Shown: positions 8,386 through 17,417 of the stretch, piece by piece
Layout: each line of letters opens with the position of its first letter
Numbering within the stretch: position 1 is the stretch's first letter
NCBI GenBank assembly: GCA_910580195.1
Contig: CAJTWA010000017.1
Span: 13,023 to 77,022 of the forward strand
Reading direction: 5' to 3'
Length of the DNA: 64,000 nucleotides
Source: an uncultured Lachnospiraceae bacterium
GTDB taxonomy: Bacteria; Bacillota; Clostridia; Lachnospirales; Lachnospiraceae
Made by a program: the position numbers and the translations under genes
Notes under the pieces: generated by a model
The model's database searches: none
Told to the model about the DNA's origin: nothing
Seen by the model: the letters and a program-made list of their open reading frames with translations, nothing else

Positions 8386-9243
8386 CTATTGTTCCCAACG
8401 CCCGCTTGCCCCGCAAGGCAGCACGAGCCCATTGGAGGATACGGGAAGGCCGATTTCCTGTGCCTCCACGTTCCCGCCCAATTTTCCCAAGGCCGAGCCC
8501 AGCATATAGGCCAGCACTGCAGGCTGGAGCCCAGTCGTGTAGGAATTTACCAGAAAAAACAGGGGGGTGTCGGAAAGGAGGCTGGTGCACAGTTGGATTA
8601 GCGGGTAAATTTTGTCCTCAATTTTCCAGATTTCCCCTTTCGGGCCCCTGCCATAGGAAGGCGGATCCATTATGATGGCGTCATAGCGGCTGCCCCGACG
8701 GATTTCCCGTTCCGTAAATTTCACGCAGTCGTCTACAATCCAGCGGATAGGCGCGTCCGAAAGGCCGGAGGCAATGGCGTTTTCTTTTGCCCAAGTTACC
8801 ATCCCCTTGGATGCGTCCACATGGGTGACGGATGCCCCGGCAGCGGCAGCGGCTAAGGATGCGCCACCGGTGTAGGCAAACAGGTTCAGGACTTTTATGG
8901 GACGCCCAGCCTGCCTGATTTTTTCCCCGAACCAGTCCCAATTTACCGCTTGCTCTGGGAACAGGCCGGTATGCTTAAAGCGAAAGGGCTTCAAGTGGAA
9001 GGTAAAGGAGCCGTAATGCAAGTCCCATTGTTCTGGCAAATCGAAAAATTCCCATTCGCCGCCGCCCTTTTTGCTGCGGTGGTAATGGGCGTTCCTGTTT
9101 TCCCAGCCTTTGTGGGCCTTTGGGGTGCCCCAGATGACTTGCGGGTCAGGCCGCACGAGGAGGTAGCTGCCCCAGCGTTCCAGCTTTTCCCCATCTGAAC
9201 AGTCTATTACTTCATATTCTTTCCAATGATTTGCAATCCACAT
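8386..9243 (-). CDS. Class I SAM-dependent methyltransferase, RlmI/RlmK-like
   Basis: A 285-residue cytoplasmic methyltransferase. The Rossmann SAM-binding loop is LNLFAYTGGASLAAAAAGA (about residues 118-137), followed by the acidic strand end THVDAS and the catalytic-site motif MDPPSYGRG. This pattern is shared with the COG1092 group (RlmI/RlmK/RlmL C-domain), which methylates 23S rRNA. The PUA domain of true RlmI is not visible; the N-terminal 100 residues instead contain Trp-rich strands (GSYLLVRPDPQVIWG). The start is ATG 9243 with AAAGG upstream; the longer frame adds 15 unlikely residues. The RNA target is not established. Confidence 0.8.
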   Translation of the reverse strand: MWIANHWKEYEVIDCSDGEKLERWGSYLLVRPDPQVIWGTPKAHKGWENRNAHYHRSKKGGGEWEFFDLPEQWDLHYGSFTFHLKPFRFKHTGLFPEQAVNWDWFGEKIRQAGRPIKVLNLFAYTGGASLAAAAAGASVTHVDASKGMVTWAKENAIASGLSDAPIRWIVDDCVKFTEREIRRGSRYDAIIMDPPSYGRGPKGEIWKIEDKIYPLIQLCTSLLSDTPLFFLVNSYTTGLQPAVLAYMLGSALGKLGGNVEAQEIGLPVSSNGLVLPCGASGRWEQ

Positions 9244-9414
9244 AAAATGTATCCTTTCTGTGATGTGTCCATGTTTTCTGCCATCCATTGTAGCACAGGG
9301 ATGGGGATAACGGAAGTGGATTTTCAGTGCAGGGGCAGAATTTGGGATGGTGGGGGCGGATGTGGAAGGATGGGCAGAATCATACAGGGCTTTCTATCGG
9401 CAAATAGTTTGCAT

Positions 9415-11001
9415 CTATGGTGTTTTCTGATAATTTTCAATCAGGCAGGTATGCTTACGCTGGCCTGCTGGCATATTTTTATCATAATTGATGCCTACAA
9501 GCATGATATCTCCGCCATATGCCCGGATAGCATCTGGATAACGGCGTCTTTTTATCTGGGCAATTGCACCTTCCGCCGTATGGTTCCATTTTAGCTCAAT
9601 GATTAATGCAGGCAGCAGGGAATCCTTTTTCGGAAGGTACACAATATCTGCATATCCGGCTCCCGCTGGGAGTTCTTCAAACAGCACATATTCATCCCCG
9701 CAGCTAAAATATGCCCGTTTGATGACACTTCTCAATGCTTGTTCATTATTATAATGGAGGGGCGATTCTTCCCCATGGATTTTTTCAATCTGTGCAGCAA
9801 CAGCGTTGGCATTTCCATGGATGGTGTCTGTGATTAGCTGATCGCTTTCCCGGACACGCCGGATGGTATCATCCCGGTTTACTTTGCGGATGGCCCTGGC
9901 AAATTCCATCCGTATTTCTTCGTTTGGGATATGCGCTGTTTTCGAAGTTTCCTCATAAGCAAGGTATCCGAGGTGGATTAAAAGCGTTAGGATATCATCC
10001 CGGTTTCGGAATGTCAGAAGGTCATTTGCAAACCCATCCGTGTCTACTCTGGTTTCTCCTCCGCCAATTAATTCTGCCACTGTTTTGGATAACCCATCAA
10101 AATCCAAGCTGATATATTCCATAAGGCTTTCCGCCGCAGATGTCTGAACCCAGTAAGAGTCAAAATCATTGTTGTGGATGGCTTCTATGACGGAGCTCGG
10201 ATTGTAAACAGACCCTGTATTGCGGAAGGAATAGCCGTCATACCATTGCTTCATCTTTTGGAAGTCGCAGTTGTGTTCTTTGCAGAGTGCGAGTACCTCA
10301 TCTTCTGTAAACCCCACATAACTGCCAAATTTTCTGGGTTTTACCATGGAAAATTCCTTAAAGTCAGAAATTGCTGACTGGGAGCCGTCTTTTTTTATTG
10401 GAAGTATCCCAGTCATATAAACTGCGGCAAAAATCCGGTCAGTTGTGCCGCTTCCTTTCAGCAAGGTACGCAGAAATTGGAAATAATTATGCTGGATACC
10501 CGGTGTTTCACGGATAGGCGCATCCCATTCGTCGACAATCATGATAAATTTATTGCCTGCCAATTCTGTGGCGCGGATTAATGTTTCGTCGAAAACACTT
10601 CCTGCTTTAAGTTCGGGATAGGCTGCCAGAAGTTCTTCAGTCACGCTGTCCTCAATAAACTGGATCATGCCTAGGCCGGCTTTTCCCATAATATTTGTCA
10701 TATCAAGGTAGATTACATCATACTTGTTCCGGTGTTTTTCATATGTTCCATGGATGTTTTGGCCCGAGGAAATTTTAAGGCCGTCAAACAGCTTTGAGGA
10801 ATTGCATGTTTTGTCGTAATAGGCGCACAGCATTTTAGCGGCAAATGATTTCCCAAAACGGCGGGGCCTGCTGATACAGGTCAGCCGCCTAGGGGTGTCA
10901 ATGGTATCATTAATTAAGCTGATTAAGCCGCTTTTGTCTACATATATATCATTCCGTATACCCATAAACCCGCTGTTTCCCGGATTTAAATATGTTCCCA
11001 A
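9415..11001 (-). CDS. AAA-ATPase-like protein with C-terminal PD-(D/E)XK nuclease domain
   Basis: A 528-residue member of the AAA-ATPase_like/DUF1703 family, common and multicopy in gut Clostridia and Bacteroides and without settled function. The N-terminal ATPase part has the modified P-loop CISRPRRFGKS (about residues 37-47), and FIMIVDEWDAPI as Walker B. The C-terminal domain (DUF1703) has the PD-(D/E)XK-like strand pattern GYADIVYLPKKDSLLPALIIELKW. The start is TTG 11001: GGAGG lies at 11010-11014 with 8-base spacing, and family proteins typically begin MGTYLNPG, which this start gives. The earlier in-frame ATG codons would add 13-17 atypical residues. Confidence 0.85.
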   Translation of the reverse strand: MGTYLNPGNSGFMGIRNDIYVDKSGLISLINDTIDTPRRLTCISRPRRFGKSFAAKMLCAYYDKTCNSSKLFDGLKISSGQNIHGTYEKHRNKYDVIYLDMTNIMGKAGLGMIQFIEDSVTEELLAAYPELKAGSVFDETLIRATELAGNKFIMIVDEWDAPIRETPGIQHNYFQFLRTLLKGSGTTDRIFAAVYMTGILPIKKDGSQSAISDFKEFSMVKPRKFGSYVGFTEDEVLALCKEHNCDFQKMKQWYDGYSFRNTGSVYNPSSVIEAIHNNDFDSYWVQTSAAESLMEYISLDFDGLSKTVAELIGGGETRVDTDGFANDLLTFRNRDDILTLLIHLGYLAYEETSKTAHIPNEEIRMEFARAIRKVNRDDTIRRVRESDQLITDTIHGNANAVAAQIEKIHGEESPLHYNNEQALRSVIKRAYFSCGDEYVLFEELPAGAGYADIVYLPKKDSLLPALIIELKWNHTAEGAIAQIKRRRYPDAIRAYGGDIMLVGINYDKNMPAGQRKHTCLIENYQKTP

Positions 11002-11131
11002 AGCCTTCACCTCCATGGGGCGGATGGATGCTCCCCAACATGCGCAAACCAAATCCCTTCACTTTCTGGTATCATACCATAAAATATCATTTCCTATCAA
11101 GGGATTTGCCGCAATTTGGCAGGCAGAACGA

Positions 11132-11208
11132 TTGCGTATTCCTTTTTTTTGAGGTATAATAGCGGCAGCTATGATACGCGCAGAAGTGCATATGGATTTA
11201 CCATACCA
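11132..11208 (+). promoter_or_regulatory. Promoter with perfect dyad upstream of the DUF89 gene
   Basis: TTGCGT (11132-11137) and TATAAT (11155-11160) are 17 bases apart. The -10 lies inside a hairpin: GTAT-A-ATAGC (11154-11163), loop GGCA, GCTAT-G-ATAC (11168-11177). The region up to TTTACCATACC (11197-11207) resembles the stretch at 6881-6944 before the pyruvate kinase-like gene. Confidence 0.55.
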
Positions 11209-11264
11209 TGATGCAAAGCAGGTATATCAGCGGCAGAAAACACCACACAAAGGAGGAACCCACC

Positions 11265-12143
11265 ATGCTGCTATTTTCAAAATGCATGTGCTGCCTTGTA
11301 AACCAGCAGGAACGCCTGATTGAGGCGTTTGGGGACGAGGAGAAAAAAACGGCTTTCATGCGGGAGGTAATGGCATTGCTTGGGAACAGCAAGCCAGAGC
11401 ACAACGCCCCATGGATGAGCGCCCTGATGACAGAAATCCGGGAAAAGTACTATGGGAAACAGGAATCCATTTCCCAGATGAAGCAGGAATTCAACCAGCT
11501 TTTGCTGGATATGGAGCCGGAATTGGTACAGGAAATAAAGAAAAGCGGGGATACCTTAAAAGAGGCCATCCGTTTTGCCAGAATTGGGAATTATATTGAT
11601 TTCTCCGCAGTGGAGCATGTCACGAAGGAAGAGTTTATGGGCTTGTTCCGCAATGGGGGCGACCAGCTGGATGAAGCGGAATATGCCCAATTGTGCCGGG
11701 ACCTTTCCGGGGCGTCCCGCTTGCTTTACGTGACGGATAACTGCGGGGAGATTGTCCTTGATAAACTTGCCATAAAAGAACTGAAAGAGCGTTACCCGAA
11801 GCTTCATATTACTGTAATGGTCCGGGGCGAGGACGCCATCAACGACGCTACCATGGAGGATGCCAAGATGGTGGGGGTTACGGAGGAAGTCCCGGTCATT
11901 ACCAACAACAGCTCCATCCAAGGGGTGATTTACCAGAAGCTAACGGATGAGGGGAAACAGGCGTTGGATACCGCGGACATTATCCTTGCCAAAGGGCAGG
12001 GGAATTTTGAATCCCTATATGGGTGCGGGAAAAATATTTATTACCTGTTCCTCTGCAAATGCGAGCTGTTTTCCAAGCGGTTTGGGGTAGAACGGTTCCA
12101 TGGGATGCTTGTCAATGAAAAAAGGGTGCCGGCTTGGGAATGA
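11265..12143 (+). CDS. DUF89 / damage-control phosphatase family protein (ARMT1-like)
   Basis: A 292-residue metal-dependent phosphatase-family protein. The N-terminal cysteine motif CMCC (about residues 7-10) belongs to the prokaryotic subgroup. The active-site strand LYVTDNCGEIVLDK carries the conserved DNxGE, with VMVRGEDAINDAT and ILAKGQGNFE as the other conserved patches. DUF89 enzymes hydrolyse damaged or excess sugar phosphates and related metabolites; the substrate here is not predictable. The start is ATG 11265, with AGGAGG at 11251-11256. The frame upstream to 11208 lies in the leader. It is monocistronic, 165 bases before the dehydrogenase. Confidence 0.85.
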   Translation: MLLFSKCMCCLVNQQERLIEAFGDEEKKTAFMREVMALLGNSKPEHNAPWMSALMTEIREKYYGKQESISQMKQEFNQLLLDMEPELVQEIKKSGDTLKEAIRFARIGNYIDFSAVEHVTKEEFMGLFRNGGDQLDEAEYAQLCRDLSGASRLLYVTDNCGEIVLDKLAIKELKERYPKLHITVMVRGEDAINDATMEDAKMVGVTEEVPVITNNSSIQGVIYQKLTDEGKQALDTADIILAKGQGNFESLYGCGKNIYYLFLCKCELFSKRFGVERFHGMLVNEKRVPAWE

Positions 12144-12308
12144 TTCCCAATTTGATAATGGAAAAAGCGCCGGCGTAAAACGGATTTCCATCAATGTTTT
12201 GTGCTTGGGCGGAAGAAAAGGGAGAAATGTATCCATGGCATTTTGTGCCTAAGTGAAAGGGATAGATACAGGAATGGATGATAATATATAGGACGAGGAG
12301 GAAAGGAA

Positions 12309-13241
12309 ATGAAGCTAGTATTTTTAGATGCAAAAACCATTGGGGACGATATTGATTTATCTGGTTACGAGGCATTGGGGGAAGTGGTAAAATACGACTA
12401 TTCCACCCCGCAGGAGGCGAGGGAACGCACCAAGGATGCGGACGTCATTATCCTGAACAAGGTCCCAATCAATGAGGAGAGCATTGGAAACGCCAAGAAC
12501 TTAAAGCTGGTCTGTGTCACAGCCACCGGGACCAATAACTTGGATAAAGATTATCTGGACAAGCGGGGGATTGCATGGCGCAACGTGGCAGGGTATTCCA
12601 CGGAATCCGTCTTGCAGCATACCTTTGCCATGCTGTTCTACCTTGTGGAGCACCTGCCCTATTACGACGAATATGTAAAATCAGAAAAATATGTGGCAGA
12701 CCGCATGTTTACCCATTTTGACCGGAAATTCTCGGAAATTGACGGCAAAACATGGGGCATTATCGGCATGGGGGCTATCGGGAGGCGAGTAGCGGAAACC
12801 GCAAAAATGTTCGGCTGCAATGTGATTTATTATTCCACCACGGGGAAAAATAACCAGCCGGGCTTTACCCGGGTAGGCTTTGAGGAACTGCTGGAGCAAT
12901 CCGACATTGTGTCAGTCCATGCCCCCCTGACGCCGGAGACCGAAGGGCTGATGGATAAAAAGGCATTTGCAAAAATGAAGAAATCAGCCATTTTCCTGAA
13001 CCTTGGCCGCGGCCCCATCGTTTCAGAACAGGATTTGGCAGAAGCGCTTAAGGCTGGGGAAATCCGCGGGGCAGCCCTTGACGTGCTCTGTGCAGAGCCT
13101 ATGGATGCGGACAACCCCTTAAAGGAAATCAAGGACAGCGATAGGCTCCTGATTACGCCCCATATTGCTTGGGCAAGCGTGGAGGCAAGGGTACGGCTGA
13201 TGGAAACGATTTTGGGGCAGATTCAGGAATTTTTCCGGTAA
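12309..13241 (+). CDS. NAD-dependent D-2-hydroxyacid dehydrogenase
   Basis: A 310-residue cytoplasmic oxidoreductase of the 2-hydroxyacid dehydrogenase family, which interconverts 2-oxoacids and D-2-hydroxyacids. The nucleotide-binding glycine motif GIIGMGAIGRRVA lies at about residues 147-159. Catalytic residues are visible as Arg in LNLGRGPIV, Glu in LDVLCAEPMD and His in ITPHIAWAS. The Trp after the His (HIAW) is like glycerate/hydroxypyruvate dehydrogenases, which is a hint, not proof. The start has GAGGAGGAAAGGAA just upstream. It is monocistronic; the length is typical. Confidence 0.92.
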   Translation: MKLVFLDAKTIGDDIDLSGYEALGEVVKYDYSTPQEARERTKDADVIILNKVPINEESIGNAKNLKLVCVTATGTNNLDKDYLDKRGIAWRNVAGYSTESVLQHTFAMLFYLVEHLPYYDEYVKSEKYVADRMFTHFDRKFSEIDGKTWGIIGMGAIGRRVAETAKMFGCNVIYYSTTGKNNQPGFTRVGFEELLEQSDIVSVHAPLTPETEGLMDKKAFAKMKKSAIFLNLGRGPIVSEQDLAEALKAGEIRGAALDVLCAEPMDADNPLKEIKDSDRLLITPHIAWASVEARVRLMETILGQIQEFFR

Positions 13242-13454
13242 ATAGCGAACGGGAATAAAATGTTAGCAACCAATGGCTTGCCTCCTGAAAAGTGGAGAAT
13301 TGCCCGTCCAGATAGTTATTGGCTTCAGCCTTAAATTTTAGTTGGCTTTTTGGGAAAGTGGGTATACTAAAAGCGATAAATAAATTCGCACATATGATTA
13401 TGCGTTGTTAGGTTAAGGTTGTATATTGTTAATGGTTGTAGGGTGTTATGTTTT
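13242..13454. other. Noncoding stretch, possible small transcript before a strong terminator
   Basis: No credible gene. A TATACT (13364-13369) with weak TTGGCT upstream could start a transcript of roughly 115 bases ending at the terminator at 13455-13489. The region is AT-rich compared with its neighbours. Confidence 0.3.
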
Positions 13455-13489
13455 GGGGCAATAGTCTATTTAGATTGTTGCCCCTGAGT
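13455..13489 (+). terminator. Strong Rho-independent terminator
   Basis: GGGGCAATAGTCTA (13455-13468) pairs with TAGATTGTTGCCCC (13471-13484) over 14 positions, two of them G-U pairs, followed by TGAGTTTTT. It is 214 bases beyond the dehydrogenase stop. Confidence 0.75.
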
Positions 13490-13608
13490 TTTTACAAAGT
13501 ATTTTTACCGTTTTAATTTTCTGCATTATCTTATGTTATAGCCTTGCTTTCAAGTATCCCAGAAATAATTTTTACGTAATAAGCCAGAAAGTCTTTTATT
13601 TATTTCCG

Positions 13609-14571
13609 CTAACTGGGAATCCCAGCATCCAGCCCGCTGTGGTAAGACAGGTTCCCAAGCCGCGCCAAAAGCAGTTCCAAACCATCCGTACCTGCCTCAT
13701 TCCCGGCATTGCCTGAAAACACCCTGTTAAGCCCCTTAAGGAGTTCCAAATATTCCTCCTGCGCCTTTTCCATCAGTTCCAGAAAAGAAGCATGGGAAAC
13801 CGCCCCAGTGTCCCAAGGGTTTTTCCACTCCCCATGGCGGAGGTTCAGGGGGTCGCCGTGGATAGGGCTGTCGCTAGGGATTAGTGCGGAAAACAAGGCG
13901 TGCCCAAAGATGAGCTTTTCCAATGCGCCGATTACTGCTTTTTTCCGCCCGGACGGGTCATGGGTAAACCTTGTCCCAAGCTGGTGGGAGCGGATGGAGG
14001 CCCAGATGGTGATGGGCAGGATGCCAAGCTCTGGGTAAGTCCTGCGGTATGCATAATGGAGGATTTTTGTGATGGTGCGCATTTGCAGGCGGCTTAGGCG
14101 GATGGTGGAAATTTGGCGGAAGGCAGAAGGCGGGAGGTTCCGGGCAAGCCGTAACAATTCTTTGTCAATATCCGTTTCAAATGCGATATGCCTGCCATGG
14201 TACCTGTTATTTTTTCCGCTGAATTCTGTTTTCCAATAGACGTAAGGGTGGCAGCGGGTGTCTAGGGCATAGTGGCCTAAGAACCCGGCAAGGTAGGCTT
14301 CTGCAATTTTCTGCTCCCGCTGATGGGGGAACAGGCCCCGGCTTTCCAGAAGGTGGCGGAGGAACGTGTTCGTCTGCTCTGTATGGGCGATAGAGCCGAT
14401 GTTGTTTTTGTGGACGGCATAGGAAGGCAGGAAATAGAAGAACAGGTCAGGGCCTTGCAGCCCAAGGCTAAAGGCGGCATGGTGGATGCGCACCGCCTCT
14501 TTTAACGGGATGCGCCCAAGTTTTTGGTACGTGCCTTGTCCGAATAAGTAATGGGTAGTAAATCCGGGCAT
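13609..14571 (-). CDS. Zinc-dependent phospholipase C family protein
   Basis: A 320-residue protein of the bacterial zinc-dependent phospholipase C-like family (Zn_dep_PLPC). The conserved histidine/acidic metal ligands are seen in THYLFGQ near the start, LGLQGPDLFFYFLP, and AYLAGFLGHYALDTRCHPYVYW at about residues 110-131. There is no signal peptide, so it is likely cytoplasmic, as for most clostridial members annotated only from this domain. The substrate is unknown. The start ATG 14571 has a run of G residues (GGGGGCAAC) upstream. It is divergent from glgC. Confidence 0.8.
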   Translation of the reverse strand: MPGFTTHYLFGQGTYQKLGRIPLKEAVRIHHAAFSLGLQGPDLFFYFLPSYAVHKNNIGSIAHTEQTNTFLRHLLESRGLFPHQREQKIAEAYLAGFLGHYALDTRCHPYVYWKTEFSGKNNRYHGRHIAFETDIDKELLRLARNLPPSAFRQISTIRLSRLQMRTITKILHYAYRRTYPELGILPITIWASIRSHQLGTRFTHDPSGRKKAVIGALEKLIFGHALFSALIPSDSPIHGDPLNLRHGEWKNPWDTGAVSHASFLELMEKAQEEYLELLKGLNRVFSGNAGNEAGTDGLELLLARLGNLSYHSGLDAGIPS

Positions 14572-14790
14572 AATGTTGTTGCCCCCTTTCTCATAGTATT
14601 AAAATTATTATATACAAAAAAAGGGGGTATTTGCAGCAAATTTGGAAAAAATAAAGAGGGAATTGGAACATCTTCTAAAAATACAGCAATATTTTGCATA
14701 GTTTGACAAAAAAGGTGTGGAAAAAAGCCAGTATCAGCCCGGGTATGGCAAAAATGGCGCTAATTTTTATGGTGAAATTGCAAGAATTTG

Positions 14791-14819
14791 TTTACAAAAA
14801 TACCAAAATCCTGTACAAT
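14791..14819 (+). promoter_or_regulatory. Sigma-A-type promoter of glgCD
   Basis: TTTACA (14791-14796) and TACAAT (14814-14819) with a 17-base spacer; the glgC start codon is about 70 bases further. Confidence 0.65.
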
Positions 14820-14891
14820 AATAACAATTGGAGCTTTGCATTTTTATGCCTGGTTCCAAAAAATAATTATCAAAAGCAAAGGAGAGAGAAA

Positions 14892-16097
14892 ATGGGTAAA
14901 GAAATGATAGCTATGCTTCTTGCCGGTGGACAGGGGTCCCGCCTTTACGCGCTGACCCAGAAGCTGGCAAAACCGGCAGTTCCCTTCGGCGGGAAATACC
15001 GTATAATTGACTTCCCGCTGTCAAACTGCGTAAACTCTGGGATTGATACGGTAGGTATTTTAACACAGTACCAGCCACTGGTTTTGAATGAGTATATTGG
15101 GAATGGGCAGCCTTGGGATTTGGACCGCCTGTACGGCGGGGTGCATGTGCTCCCTCCTTATCAGCAGGCTTCAGGCTCTGACTGGTACAAGGGCACGGCA
15201 AATGCTATTTACCAGAACCTTTCATTTATTTCCCGGTATGACCCGGAATATGTCATCATCCTTTCCGGCGACCAGATCTGCAAGCAGGATTACAGCGATT
15301 TCCTCCGGTTCCACAAGGAGAAAGGCGCAGAGTTCTCCGTTGCGGTTATGGAGGTGCCGTGGGAAGAAGCATCCCGGTTCGGCCTTATGGTTGCGGATGA
15401 GAATGACAGGATTACAGAATTCCAAGAGAAACCCAAGGAGCCCAAGTCAAATTTGGCGTCCATGGGTATTTATATTTTTAATTGGGACATCCTGAAAAAG
15501 TATCTGGAAGAGGACGAGGCAGACCCTGAATCTGAAAATGACTTCGGGAACAACATCATCCCTAACCTCTTGAAAGACGAGCGGAAAATGTACGCATACC
15601 GCTTCAGCGGCTACTGGAAGGACGTAGGGACTATTTCTTCCCTGTGGGAGGCAAATATGGAAGTCCTTGACCCGGAAAACAGCGGCATTAACTTATTTGA
15701 TGAAAAGTGGAAAATCTACAGCCGAAACAGCGGTATGACCGGGCATAAAATCAATGCGGGCGCTACTGTGGAAAATTCCATGATTACTGACGGCTGCAAC
15801 ATTTCCGGCTCCATCAAGCACTCCATCCTGTTTGCAGGCGTGAAGGTGGAAGAAGGTGCAGAAGTAGAAGACGCAGTGGTAATGGGCAATACCATTATCA
15901 AGGCAGGGGCGAAAGTAAAGCACTGCATTATTGCAGAAAACGTAATTATCGGGCAGAATGCCGTGGTTGGGCAGATGCCTGAGGGAGATGCAGCAGGCGT
16001 GGCAACCGTAGGCCCCGGCGTTTATGTAGGCGATGATGCAGTAATCGGTGCAGACGCCATGGTAAACGACAATGTAAAGGATGGTGATAAACGATGA
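14892..16097 (+). CDS. glgC: Glucose-1-phosphate adenylyltransferase
   Basis: ADP-glucose pyrophosphorylase, 401 residues, the first committed step of glycogen synthesis from glucose-1-phosphate and ATP. The N-terminal nucleotidyltransferase signature AMLLAGGQGSRLYALT and the substrate motifs KPAVPFGGKYRIIDF and WYKGTANAIYQN are present. The C-terminal part is a left-handed beta helix of hexapeptide repeats (ATVENSMITDGCNISG onward). The start ATG 14892 follows AAGGAGAG; the much longer open frame from 14694 lies over the promoter. It overlaps glgD by 4 bases (ATGA), so the two are translationally coupled. Confidence 0.96.
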   Translation: MGKEMIAMLLAGGQGSRLYALTQKLAKPAVPFGGKYRIIDFPLSNCVNSGIDTVGILTQYQPLVLNEYIGNGQPWDLDRLYGGVHVLPPYQQASGSDWYKGTANAIYQNLSFISRYDPEYVIILSGDQICKQDYSDFLRFHKEKGAEFSVAVMEVPWEEASRFGLMVADENDRITEFQEKPKEPKSNLASMGIYIFNWDILKKYLEEDEADPESENDFGNNIIPNLLKDERKMYAYRFSGYWKDVGTISSLWEANMEVLDPENSGINLFDEKWKIYSRNSGMTGHKINAGATVENSMITDGCNISGSIKHSILFAGVKVEEGAEVEDAVVMGNTIIKAGAKVKHCIIAENVIIGQNAVVGQMPEGDAAGVATVGPGVYVGDDAVIGADAMVNDNVKDGDKR

Positions 16098-17239
16098 TGA
16101 ATTCCAGCAACACCAATGCACTGGGCATTATTTTCCCCAATGCTTATGATGAACTTGTACCTGAACTGACCAGCGAGCGGCTCATGGCCTCCATTCCTTT
16201 TGCCGGCCGTTACCGCATGATTGACTTTGTGCTTTCCAGCATGGTAAACTGCGGGATTGACAATATTACCGTACTGGTCCGTGAAAATTATTTTTCCCTG
16301 CTTGACCATTTGGGATCCGGCCGTGAATGGGACCTGTCCCGTAAAAACGGCGGCTTGAATATTTTCCCGCCTTACGCCCAGAAAAACATGGGAGTTTATA
16401 CTGGCAGGGTTGGGATGCTTGGCAGTATTCTGGCATTTTTGAAATCACAGAAAGAAAAATATGTGGTAATGTCAGACGCTAATATTGCATTTAATTTTGA
16501 CTTTAAGGCATTGCTGGACGCACACATTGCCAGCGAAGCAGACGTTACCATCGCTTATACAAAAGAAGAGCTTCCAGAAAGCATTATGACAGCGGAAGAT
16601 TTGAATAAGGGTAATTATTACACATTGGATCTGGACGGCGACCGGGTGAAGAAGATACATATCAACCCGCAGGAGCCGGGCGTGCAGAATTTCTCCATGA
16701 ATGTGTATGTATTTGAGCGTGAACACCTGATTAAATTGGTGAATGAAGCATTTATGGCCGGCGGGCTGTATCTGGAGCGGGATATTTTAATGCCCCAGTT
16801 AAACGAGCTTAAGGTAAATGCTTATGAGTATACCGAATATGCTGCAAGGATTGGCAGCCTGAAGGGCTACTTTGACGAGAGCATGAAGCTCCTTGAGGAT
16901 GAAAACTTAGAGCAGCTCTTTGGCAAGAACTCCATTTATACCAAAATCCGTGACGACAACCCAACCCGTTATGTGAACGGCTCATCTGCCAAGAATGTAA
17001 TGGTGGCTGACGGCTGCGTGGTGGAAGGTGAAATTGAGAACTGCATCTTGTTCCGCGGTGTGAAAATTGGCAAGGGCGCGAAGGTGAAAAATTCCATTCT
17101 GATGCAGGATACTGTCATTGAGGCAGGCGTCAATGCGGAATATATCATTACGGACAAGAAGGTGAAGATTTCCGAAGGCAAGGAAATCAAGGGCGCGGAT
17201 ACCAAGCCGTTCTTCGTAAAGAAAAAAGAAGTGGTATAA
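16094..17239 (+). CDS. glgD: Glucose-1-phosphate adenylyltransferase subunit GlgD
   Basis: The GlgC paralogue of 381 residues typical of Firmicutes. It keeps the fold but lacks the catalytic signature: where GlgC has GGQGSRL, this protein has NAYDELVPELTSERLMA. It keeps the substrate-like segment AGRYRMIDFVLSSM and the C-terminal hexapeptide helix. In related bacteria GlgD binds GlgC and modulates its activity. The start ATG 16094 overlaps the glgC stop. No other glycogen genes follow in the window. Confidence 0.94.
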   Translation: MMNSSNTNALGIIFPNAYDELVPELTSERLMASIPFAGRYRMIDFVLSSMVNCGIDNITVLVRENYFSLLDHLGSGREWDLSRKNGGLNIFPPYAQKNMGVYTGRVGMLGSILAFLKSQKEKYVVMSDANIAFNFDFKALLDAHIASEADVTIAYTKEELPESIMTAEDLNKGNYYTLDLDGDRVKKIHINPQEPGVQNFSMNVYVFEREHLIKLVNEAFMAGGLYLERDILMPQLNELKVNAYEYTEYAARIGSLKGYFDESMKLLEDENLEQLFGKNSIYTKIRDDNPTRYVNGSSAKNVMVADGCVVEGEIENCILFRGVKIGKGAKVKNSILMQDTVIEAGVNAEYIITDKKVKISEGKEIKGADTKPFFVKKKEVV

Positions 17240-17417
17240 GCCGGGCTGGGCGCATAGCAGCATTTAGCTGGAAAAGCAGGAAACCAGAGCAGCTTTTTGG
17301 CTTAGCTTTAAGGCTTAAGGTACCGGGTGCGCTTTAGCACAGGGCTGCTGGGGAAGTTTTTAGGTACTTCCGCCTAGGATATTGCCGTGGAATACCATAT
17401 TTGTCAGGAGATAGGTT

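Noticed and set aside
8140..8601. 153-codon open frame after the pyruvate kinase-like gene
   Set aside because: It crosses duplicated sequence and the terminator, then runs antisense into the methyltransferase gene; composition is not protein-like.
14694..14891. N-terminal extension of GlgC from the upstream ATG
   Set aside because: It covers the promoter at 14791-14819, and the conserved protein begins at 14892 behind a good ribosome binding site.
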